A stretch of 21,537 nt of DNA. It comes from a virus. The position numbers were made by a program, and so were the translations under genes. Shown here piece by piece: positions 15,959 to 21,537 of the stretch (its first letter is position 1; each line of letters begins with the position of its first letter). The notes below the pieces were generated by a model that saw nothing but the letters and a program-made list of their open reading frames with translations, searched no databases and had not been told where the DNA came from. The stretch covers positions 1-21,537 of IMG/VR virus record IMGVR_UViG_3300028548_000878; one strand, 5' to 3'.

Positions 15959-16439
15959 CGCTTTCCGTTATTGTTAAAGTTAATGTAATACCGTCACTAG
16001 AGTAAACTATAGTGTTTCCTTCTAGCGTTATTGTACCTGACTCAGAAGGTATTTCCCCAAAAAGGTTGTTTACTAGCTGTCTTGAAAGTTCGGCATAGAC
16101 TCGTGATTCGAGATTCCTTAAAAATCTAGCGAGTGTACTATTTTCTTTTTCTCTTTCTATCTCGTCTTGTAAGGCTTTAATCTCTTCTTTAATAGTAAGC
16201 TTACGACTGAACTCTTGATTTTCTATAGTGAGATAGTGGGAACTAGTGCCCACACCGTTAAAACTAGGAGATTTAAACTTGTGTACTATTTGATCTGCTA
16301 TTACTTGCTGCACAAAAATAGCTAAAAACAAAACTACGCTTATAAAACAAGCCCATTTTATAACTGTATCTTTACCAGCTTCCCGTCTTCTACGTTTAAG
16401 CTCGGTTTTACTAGGTCTTCCTCTTTTATTTTTTGTCAT
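15909..16439 (-). CDS. csgF: CsgF-like curli pore partner with basic N-terminal extension
   Basis: A 176-residue protein. Residues 1-23 are strongly basic and include an AT-hook-like KRGRPSK, residues 28-48 form a signal or anchor helix, and a cleavage site is plausible at VIA-DQ. The mature start, DQIVHKFKSPSFNGVG (49-64), matches the CsgF N-terminal peptide that lines the CsgG pore (E. coli TFQFRNPNFGG). SRVYAELSRQLVNNLFGEI (112-130) matches the CsgF helix, and the protein ends in a beta region (GITLTLTITESDGT). A charged helical insert (about 78-105) makes it longer than E. coli CsgF. A consensus AGGAGGT precedes the start. It overlaps csgG by 50 bp and the upstream holin-like gene by 14 bp. 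Confidence 0.85.
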   Translation of the reverse strand: MTKNKRGRPSKTELKRRRREAGKDTVIKWACFISVVLFLAIFVQQVIADQIVHKFKSPSFNGVGTSSHYLTIENQEFSRKLTIKEEIKALQDEIEREKENSTLARFLRNLESRVYAELSRQLVNNLFGEIPSESGTITLEGNTIVYSSDGITLTLTITESDGTVTSITIPIGTFTF

Positions 16440-16680
16440 GTTTTAGTACCTCCTGATCTTTAAGCTCTAAAACAGTATTTATTTTCTCTTTTAATCTTAT
16501 CATATCTTGGTCTAATAGCCTAAGTTGATCAGTGAGTCTTATGATAGTTTTTTTCATTTCTGATACAGCAGGATCAATTATATTGGTTATAGTTTGCCAT
16601 ACATAATAAACAAAGTAACCAAGACCTACCACCATAATAGTAGTAAAACCGAACTGTTCTACTAATGCAACTATATCCAT
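16426..16680 (-). CDS. Small one-helix membrane protein, holin-like
   Basis: An 84-residue protein with one transmembrane helix at about residues 8-33 (VEQFGFTTIMVVGLGYFVYY) followed by a charged coiled-coil tail (KKTIIRLTDQLRLLDQDMIR). The layout recalls BhlA/UviB-type small holins. It resembles the gene just upstream (both start MDI, share a short Gly-containing helix and a tail with an II-R-L/I rhythm), so the two are probably tandem paralogues. It begins at a TAATG junction and its last 14 bp overlap csgF. A role as holin, holin antagonist or lysis accessory is inferred. Confidence 0.6.
   Translation of the reverse strand: MDIVALVEQFGFTTIMVVGLGYFVYYVWQTITNIIDPAVSEMKKTIIRLTDQLRLLDQDMIRLKEKINTVLELKDQEVLKHDKK
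16448..16454 (-). promoter_or_regulatory. Consensus ribosome binding site for csgF
   Basis: AGGAGGT on the minus strand, eight bases before the ATG at 16439. It is a complete match to the anti-Shine-Dalgarno complement, stronger than the other sites I inspected in this window, and implies high translation of csgF at the head of the accessory block. Confidence 0.7.
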
Positions 16681-16973
16681 TAGTCTCTTCTAGCGTCTAT
16701 CTTTCCGTCTTCTACAAAGTTTTCTGCACGTGCTATTCTATCAAGATCAGGTTTTAAATTTAATGCACTTGAAATACTGGTATCTATTCTTATAATGTCA
16801 TTATTCATAATAGAAGCTCTTGTTATAAGCATTTTAGTAATACCTTGTATACTTTTTATGTCATTTACAAGATTGCCCATGAGTTGTTTCATAATAAGAA
16901 ATATAAAATAACCCATAATAAGACCACCAGCTATAGGTAATCCGACCTTTTCTATAAGGTCAAAAATATCCAT
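16680..16973 (-). CDS. Small one-helix membrane protein, holin-like paralogue
   Basis: A 97-residue protein starting MDIFDLIEKVGLPIAGG, with one transmembrane helix at about residues 9-32 and a helical charged tail (MLITRASIMNNDIIRIDTS). It has the same order of elements as the 84-residue protein that follows and shares a MDI-L-E-G start, suggesting duplication. Tandem small membrane proteins in phage lysis regions often act as a holin and its regulator. No family-level match can be asserted from sight. Confidence 0.6.
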   Translation of the reverse strand: MDIFDLIEKVGLPIAGGLIMGYFIFLIMKQLMGNLVNDIKSIQGITKMLITRASIMNNDIIRIDTSISSALNLKPDLDRIARAENFVEDGKIDARRD

Positions 16974-16976
16974 TGA

Positions 16977-17354
16977 CTACTGACTATTGATTTTATCTTT
17001 AGCTGTTCCTGCATATAGTCCAAACCAAGCTGCACCTGCTCCGACTACTACTGAAATCAACCCTGACTGTTCAAATGTTGGTGCTGGAAGATCCATAAAC
17101 CATATAGTACATTTATAAAGTAATATGATATACACACTTAAGAACGCTCTAGGGAATATTCTCCAAGCATCAATCATGTTAGATAACCATATCCATTTTT
17201 GCCAAGGATTATCAGGAGCTTTGTCGTTCTCTAGCTCCATAATTTTCTGCTTTAGTTCACCAATTTCAGAAACCATTGCCATGAATTTATTAAGGTCAAT
17301 TTCAACCTCGTTGCGACTCATGTCTCCGCTAAACTTATTACTGCCATCATTCAT
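16977..17354 (-). CDS. Two-helix membrane protein, probable holin
   Basis: A 125-residue protein. An N-terminal cytoplasmic-type helical segment (about 20-45, SEIGELKQKIMELEND) is followed by two hydrophobic segments at about 66-87 (FPRAFLSVYIILLYKCTIWF) and 98-116 (SGLISVVVGAGAAWFGLYAG), then a short charged tail. Two-helix proteins of this size in a phage lysis region are good holin candidates, which would open the inner membrane for the endolysin. The start at 17354 was chosen because its ATG forms a TAATG overlap with the previous stop and has GAGG upstream; a longer in-frame start at 17408 would run deep into the neighbouring gene. Confidence 0.6.
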   Translation of the reverse strand: MNDGSNKFSGDMSRNEVEIDLNKFMAMVSEIGELKQKIMELENDKAPDNPWQKWIWLSNMIDAWRIFPRAFLSVYIILLYKCTIWFMDLPAPTFEQSGLISVVVGAGAAWFGLYAGTAKDKINSQ

Positions 17355-17536
17355 TATATGTACCTCGTTAATACTATGCTTGCTAATATGAAGGGATAAA
17401 CAGCCCAAATCATATTCTCTAATTTATCAAATCTTTTTGAGCCGTCTTCTAATCTTTTATCAATACTTTTGTATAATGCTTTACATTCTCTTTCATGTGA
17501 CTCTATTGCATTAAGAGCATCTTTAGCAGTAGCCAT
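17354..17536 (-). CDS. Small tail-anchored coiled-coil protein
   Basis: A 60-residue protein with a charged helical N-terminal two-thirds (DALNAIESHERECKALYKSI) and a C-terminal hydrophobic segment at about 43-58 (WAVYPFILASIVLTRY). The layout is that of small XhlA-like or lysis-accessory membrane proteins, and I recognise the MATAKDALNAIESHE style as common in marine phages, without known function. It is joined by TAATG on both sides, so it is translated in step with its neighbours. Confidence 0.6.
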   Translation of the reverse strand: MATAKDALNAIESHERECKALYKSIDKRLEDGSKRFDKLENMIWAVYPFILASIVLTRYI

Positions 17537-17730
17537 TAATCGCCTATATTATCTGTAGTAATTCTAGTTGGCTTAACTACTTTTTTCTTAACTCTTTTAG
17601 TTGTATATGCCTCATTAACATCTGGAGTAGACTTATCATCTGCTACAAATTCACCTTTCGCAGTTCTGGATCTTACTATTACTTCTTCAGTACCAGTAAA
17701 ATTATTCCAAAAGTTTTTAATAAAATTCAT
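17536..17730 (-). CDS. Small basic protein, unknown
   Basis: A 64-residue hydrophilic protein beginning MNFIKNFWNNFTGTEEVIV, with a Lys-rich stretch (KRVKKKVVKP) near the C-terminus. There is no signal peptide or membrane helix. It starts one base after the stop of the 51-residue gene and ends at a TAATG junction. Its function is unknown; the context is a set of small lysis or late proteins. Confidence 0.55.
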   Translation of the reverse strand: MNFIKNFWNNFTGTEEVIVRSRTAKGEFVADDKSTPDVNEAYTTKRVKKKVVKPTRITTDNIGD

Positions 17731-17731
17731 A

Positions 17732-17887
17732 TTATTTATCCTTTGCCCTGCCTATGTTTAGAGCTAACATATCAATGAACTTGTATAGTTTACCGATCCA
17801 AACGTCATCTTTTGGTGTTGGTGTTGAAGCAGCCACTATTGAAGCAACCGTTACTATTGTGGTAATCCACATAATCAAATCAATCAT
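17732..17887 (-). CDS. 51-residue membrane protein, unknown
   Basis: A short gene encoding 51 residues that begins MIDLIMWITTIVTVASIVAA, a hydrophobic helix, followed by STPTPKDDVWIGKLYKFIDM and a basic tail ending KDK. AGGAGA lies five bases before the ATG, and the gene exactly fills the space between its neighbours, which together support it as real. I recognise the TPTPKDD...KFIDMLALN pattern as a frequent small protein of marine phages. It is probably an inner-membrane protein of the late operon; a lysis role is possible. Confidence 0.7.
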   Translation of the reverse strand: MIDLIMWITTIVTVASIVAASTPTPKDDVWIGKLYKFIDMLALNIGRAKDK

Positions 17888-17892
17888 TATTC

Positions 17893-17898
17893 TCTCCT
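17893..17898 (-). promoter_or_regulatory. Ribosome binding site of the 51-residue gene
   Basis: AGGAGA on the minus strand, five bases before the ATG at 17887, in the 26-bp gap between genes. It supports translation of this short gene. Confidence 0.6.
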
Positions 17899-17913
17899 TA
17901 TGGGTTTATAAAC

Positions 17914-18198
17914 TTAGTTAGCTGCGATGTAATTTGTTCCAGTTGTGACAGCTGCAACGTGAGTAGTTTTTTTACTACCTGCTGCTCCTGCTACGTTTGG
18001 AGTATCGTCACTAGCGTCTACTGGTGCGTATAAAAGTATTGTAGATAAATGGTCTACATTTCTTTGTACTAGTTCATTAATTTCTGCTTGTGTCATACCA
18101 TCACACTGTAGTTCTGCTGAAGCGTCTGTATTAATACTATTGATAAGCGTTACGCTATCTGTTCCTGCTGCTAAACATTCTGTTACTGTTTGTGCCAT
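17914..18198 (-). CDS. Small protein following the tail fibre, unknown
   Basis: A 94-residue hydrophilic protein starting MAQTVTECLAAGTDSVTLIN. The first two-thirds look helical (EINELVQRNVDHLSTILLY) and the last third is Ala/Thr/Gly-rich. GGAGA precedes the start, which lies 11 bp after the tail fibre stop. It could be a tail-fibre accessory or chaperone from position, but no motif confirms this and the family is not recognised. Confidence 0.5.
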   Translation of the reverse strand: MAQTVTECLAAGTDSVTLINSINTDASAELQCDGMTQAEINELVQRNVDHLSTILLYAPVDASDDTPNVAGAAGSKKTTHVAAVTTGTNYIAAN

Positions 18199-18209
18199 TC
18201 TATTCTCCG

Positions 18210-21200
18210 TTACCCTTCTAGGGTTGTTATACGAGCCGTTAATGACTCAATTAAAGCGTTCTGTTCTTGTATAGCTTTTACTAGGATTGGTACAAATTTA
18301 CTGTACTGTAATCCTATTTGTTTACCATCATCTGTGTGGCTAGAAACTAAATTAGTTTTACTACTTTTATTATATCCTGCTGCTATTTCTAGTGCTTCTA
18401 CTTCTTGAGCTTTAAAACCTATATCTAACCAATCTTCTTTGTGAGTTCCGTCTGGAGATTGTGAGGCTAAGTCATACCCATCCGCAGTTTTATCACCGTA
18501 CTTAGAACGCTTATCCCATTTATAAGTAACAGGTGCTAGAGCTTTAACAAAGTCTAAACCAAGGTCTAGGGCTGTAAAGTCTGTTTTGTCTCTTTGGTCA
18601 GAGGCTACTGTCCAATCTACTTGGATAAAAGCATCAGCAATATTTTCATCTCCTATGAAAACACGATTACTTCCTGAAGTTTGATTACCACCTGGGCTTC
18701 CTGAACGAGCTGCATCATGTCCTAATACAAGGTTGTTACCACCAGAAGTTATTGCTAAACCAGCATTTGCTCCTAGGCAAGTATTATCAGCTCCTGTGAT
18801 AGCAGTACCAGCACTTAAACCAACTCCTGTATTTCCATCTCCACAGTTTGCAGATAAAGCAGCATAACCTATAGCAGTATTACCCGCACCATCATCAGTA
18901 GCATCTCCTGCCAATGCTCCAACAGCAGTATTGTTTGCTCCAGTGGTGTTTGCATTAAGGGCTGAATGACCTACTGCTGTGTTGTTATCTGCGGTTGTAT
19001 TATTGAATAAGGCTCTTTGACCAGTAGCAGTGTTATTATCACCTGTGGTGTTTGCTTTTAAAGCTTCTCTACCAAGGGCAGAATTACTCACCCCTGTTGT
19101 GTTAGTTTGTCCAGCTCCTTGACCAACGGCAGTATTTTGAGCACCTGTAGTATTTGCACCTAAAGAATTTACACCAACTGCTGTGTTGTTACTTGCTGTA
19201 GTATTAGCATCTAATGCACCTTTACCCACAGCAACATTTTCTGCACCTGTAGTATTAAGTGCTAAAGCATTTTGACCAACAGCAACATTTCTAATACCTG
19301 TAGTATTAGATGTTCCAGACGATTCACCAAGAATTGTATTACTATGACCAGTTGTATTAGCGTCAAGTGCATTTCTTCCTACAGCTACGTTATCAGCACC
19401 TGTAGTGTTTTCTGTTAATGCTTTATGTCCAATAGCTGTGTTGTTTGAGGCTGTGGTATTAGCGTCTAATGACCCACCACCAAATGCTGTATTATTTGAA
19501 CCTGTAGTATTGCCACCCAAGGCGTTCCAACCACCAGCAGTATTTTCATCACCTGTAGTATTAGCGTCCAATGAGTTATAGCCGACAGATGTATTATAAG
19601 CACCAGTAGTGTTTAGTCCTAAAGCACTTTTACCAACTGCGGTATTAAAAGATGCAGTTGTATTAGCATCTAACGCTTGATGTCCAACTGCTGTATTACT
19701 AGCCCCTGTAGTATTAACTTCTAGTGCAGCTCTACCTAATCCTGTATTTGAAGAACCAGTTGTATTTGATGCTAGTGCTGCTGTTCCAAAGGCTGCATTA
19801 TTTGCTGCTGTTGTGTTTGCTGCAAGAGCAGTCATACCAACTGCTGTATTTTCACCACCTGTAGTGTTTGCGGTTAAAGCACCTTTTCCAACTGCTGTGC
19901 CGTTAGATGCTGTGGTGTTGGCGTCTAAAGTATTATGTCCAACAGCTACGTTGTCTCCACCAGTTGTATTAGCGTACATAGCATTAACACCAACTGCTAC
20001 ATTTTCTGCTGCTGTTGTGTTTGTTAATAATGCGTTTAAACCTAGAGCTACATTTTCAGAGCCTGTAGTGTTTGCTAATAAAGCACTTTTACCAAGTGCT
20101 GTATTGTTATCTGCTGTAGTATTATTCCCTAAAGCGTCTGAGCCAATTGCTGTGTTATTGCTACCTGTGGTACTGTCGAACATTGAATCATTACCAACTG
20201 CAACATTACCTGTTCCTGTGGTATTTGCTTGTAAAGTGTCTTTACCAATTCCTATGTTAGAATCACCTGTAGTATTACTATCTAATGCGTCTTTACCTAC
20301 TGCGGTATTTGCAGTACCTGTGGTGTTTGAAGCTAAAGCATTAAATCCTATAGCTGTATTAGCACTAGCCGTAGTATTTGCTTTTAAAGTAGATTTACCT
20401 ACGCCTACATTTTCTGTTCCTGTTGAATTTGTTTGTAAAGATAAATATCCTACAGCAACATTATTAGCTGCAGTAGTGTTTGCTGTTAAAGCGTCTCTAC
20501 CAACAGCAACATTGTTTGCACCTGTAGTGTTTGTAATTAAAGCATCAGTACCAACTGCTGTATTGTTATCTGCTGTAGTATTATTAGCTAATGCTCTATA
20601 TCCAAGAGCAGCATTACTACCACCAGAAGTATTATCTAATAAAGATTGATAACCTATAGATACGTTATTAGCTCCAGTTGTGGTAGTTGATAATGCATTT
20701 TGTCCTACTGCTGTGTTACTGTTAGCAGTAGTAATCGCATCACCTGTTAAACCACCTATAAGTGTGTTGTTTACGCCTGTGGTTACTGCTGTACCTGCGT
20801 TAAAACCAACTGCTGTGTTATATGTATCTGTAGAAGATGTAAAGTTTTGAGTTGATAAAGCGTTACCACCAATAGCAACTGATGTGCTGCCTAAAGTATC
20901 TGCACTTAAAGCAGATTTACCTATCGCTACGTTTGCCCCTCCTGTGGTTAAAGCATCACCTGCCAATGCTCCAACAGCAGTATTGTTTGCACCTGTAGTA
21001 TTTGCTCTAAGAGAGCCATCACCAACTGCTGTATTAGAAGCACCTGTTGTAGTAGCAGTCATTGATGCGTTACCAATAGCTGTGTTGGCATCTGCTGTTG
21101 TAAGTGCGTCTAAAGACAATCTTCCAAACGATGTATTTTGTGAACCTGTTGTATTTACAGCTTGAGAATTATAACCAACTGCTGTGTTATTAGAGCCTGT

Positions 21201-21537
21201 CGTTAGTTTTTCTAAACTAGCAGCACCAACACCTGTATTAGCATCACCAGTTGTAAGGTCATCAAAAACATTAGAACCTAACCCTGTGTTATTAGAAGCA
21301 GCATTTAAAGTACCTGTACTTCCATCTTGACTAATAAGAATACCATTAGAGAAGTTAGTGATATCAGAAATAATACCTACGCCATTAATAGTTCCTGTTA
21401 CTGCTGCGTCTCCACCTATAGCAACATCATCTGTTACTGTTAGATCATCTTGTACTTTTAAATCTACTACGCTAAGACTAGCAAAAGCGTCAACTACTGC
21501 TGCACCACTTCCTGCTCCGTCTAAATAAACTGCTTTT
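18210..21537 (-). CDS. Tail fibre with beta-roll repeats and S74 self-cleaving C-terminus (partial)
   Basis: The reading frame stays open to the right edge, so the N-terminus is missing and 1,108 residues are visible. The first visible part (KVQDDLTVTDDVAIGGDAAV, then TGTING) has the fibre-shaft style of marine phage tail fibres. It is followed by about 40 repeats of a 17-residue unit such as NTTGADNVAVGRNALDA, similar to the left-handed beta-roll repeats of YadA-type trimeric adhesin heads. The last about 130 residues form a peptidase S74 intramolecular chaperone: SDQRDK (Ser/Lys cleavage signature), FVKALAPVTYKWD, GFKAQEVEAL and a final coiled coil (VKAIQEQNALIESLTARITT). The chaperone assembles the trimer and cuts itself off. 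The likely role is host recognition. Confidence 0.92.
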   Translation of the reverse strand, partial: KAVYLDGAGSGAAVVDAFASLSVVDLKVQDDLTVTDDVAIGGDAAVTGTINGVGIISDITNFSNGILISQDGSTGTLNAASNNTGLGSNVFDDLTTGDANTGVGAASLEKLTTGSNNTAVGYNSQAVNTTGSQNTSFGRLSLDALTTADANTAIGNASMTATTTGASNTAVGDGSLRANTTGANNTAVGALAGDALTTGGANVAIGKSALSADTLGSTSVAIGGNALSTQNFTSSTDTYNTAVGFNAGTAVTTGVNNTLIGGLTGDAITTANSNTAVGQNALSTTTTGANNVSIGYQSLLDNTSGGSNAALGYRALANNTTADNNTAVGTDALITNTTGANNVAVGRDALTANTTAANNVAVGYLSLQTNSTGTENVGVGKSTLKANTTASANTAIGFNALASNTTGTANTAVGKDALDSNTTGDSNIGIGKDTLQANTTGTGNVAVGNDSMFDSTTGSNNTAIGSDALGNNTTADNNTALGKSALLANTTGSENVALGLNALLTNTTAAENVAVGVNAMYANTTGGDNVAVGHNTLDANTTASNGTAVGKGALTANTTGGENTAVGMTALAANTTAANNAAFGTAALASNTTGSSNTGLGRAALEVNTTGASNTAVGHQALDANTTASFNTAVGKSALGLNTTGAYNTSVGYNSLDANTTGDENTAGGWNALGGNTTGSNNTAFGGGSLDANTTASNNTAIGHKALTENTTGADNVAVGRNALDANTTGHSNTILGESSGTSNTTGIRNVAVGQNALALNTTGAENVAVGKGALDANTTASNNTAVGVNSLGANTTGAQNTAVGQGAGQTNTTGVSNSALGREALKANTTGDNNTATGQRALFNNTTADNNTAVGHSALNANTTGANNTAVGALAGDATDDGAGNTAIGYAALSANCGDGNTGVGLSAGTAITGADNTCLGANAGLAITSGGNNLVLGHDAARSGSPGGNQTSGSNRVFIGDENIADAFIQVDWTVASDQRDKTDFTALDLGLDFVKALAPVTYKWDKRSKYGDKTADGYDLASQSPDGTHKEDWLDIGFKAQEVEALEIAAGYNKSSKTNLVSSHTDDGKQIGLQYSKFVPILVKAIQEQNALIESLTARITTLEG
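18900..20786 (-). repeat. 37 consecutive 51-bp (17-residue) tail-fibre repeats
   Basis: Counting units in frame gives 37 uninterrupted 17-residue repeats with consensus N-T-T-(G/A)-x-x-N-(T/V)-A-(V/I)-G-x-x-(A/S)-L-x-(A/T). The core positions are very constant while positions 5-6 and 12-13 vary (charged, aromatic or small), as expected for exposed loop positions on a beta-roll. Position 4 switches between Gly and Ala in a partly regular pattern. Further, less regular units lie on both sides. Confidence 0.9.

Noticed and set aside
11597-16439. The csg/cyclase block as host chromosome joined to phage by misassembly
   Set aside because: Gene overlaps of 14 bp at both borders, the same strand and the compact spacing argue for true integration, though read mapping was not possible here.
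17355-17408. Longer start for the two-helix holin-like gene
   Set aside because: It would run 54 bp into the neighbouring gene, whereas the ATG at 17354 forms a TAATG junction like other genes here and has GAGG upstream.
19813-20649. A 278-residue plus-strand reading frame opposite the tail fibre repeats
   Set aside because: It is the antisense of the 51-bp repeats: since 51 is divisible by three, a stop-free antisense frame persists automatically. Its Val/Ala/Pro-rich translation simply mirrors the repeats.
18900-20786. CRISPR-like array impression from regular repeats
   Set aside because: The 51-bp periodicity has no constant repeat plus unique spacer structure, stays in frame, and codes for the fibre protein.
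18210-21537. Trimeric autotransporter adhesin of a bacterium
   Set aside because: The head-like repeats resemble YadA, but the C-terminus is an S74 chaperone with SDQRDK rather than a YadA membrane anchor, and the neighbours are phage genes.
1-21537. tRNA genes, integrase and attachment sites
   Set aside because: I saw no cloverleaf-capable segment outside genes and no recombinase; nearly every base is coding.

Overview
The window reads as the late (virion and lysis) region of a short-tailed, podovirus-like bacteriophage. AT-rich coding sequence and protein styles I associate with marine uncultured and pelagic phages suggest a marine Gram-negative host. Evidence for a phage: a tail fibre with a self-cleaving S74-type chaperone end, a P22-gp10-like tail hub or DNA-stabilisation protein, several large Gly/Gln/Ala-rich internal virion or ejection-type proteins, a GH24 endolysin, an overlapping i-spanin/o-spanin pair and several holin-like membrane proteins. 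No tape-measure, sheath or baseplate gene is visible. Host genus cannot be read from the sequence.

All 24 supported genes lie on the minus strand and are packed head to tail. Intergenic gaps never exceed about 46 bp, and at least nine junctions are TAATG stop/start fusions, so the whole window looks like one translationally coupled transcription unit read from right to left. In transcription order: (1) 21537-18210, the tail fibre, N-terminus outside the window, with 37 uninterrupted 17-residue beta-roll repeats and an S74 C-terminus; (2) 18198-16426, seven small proteins, most with one or two membrane segments, likely holin or lysis accessories; (3) 16439-11597, a 4.8-kb accessory block encoding CsgF, CsgG, a secreted curlin-like repeat protein, a secreted FecR-domain protein and a CHASE2-class III adenylate cyclase; (4) 11610-10242, a small basic protein, i-spanin, overlapping o-spanin and endolysin; (5) 10240-1, tail hub or stabilisation protein, a small virion protein, four large internal virion-type proteins and the start of a further gene.

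The most striking content is block 3: a curli (type VIII) secretion pore with its CsgF partner, a candidate substrate and an envelope-sensing/cAMP module, set between the holin-like genes and the spanins/endolysin. The cyclase keeps every catalytic residue I can check. CsgE is not recognisable. The position suggests that the phage assembles an outer-membrane channel and raises cAMP late in infection. This could serve timing of lysis, export of a fibre-like protein that modifies the cell surface or virions, or exclusion of other phages; the sequence alone does not choose between these.
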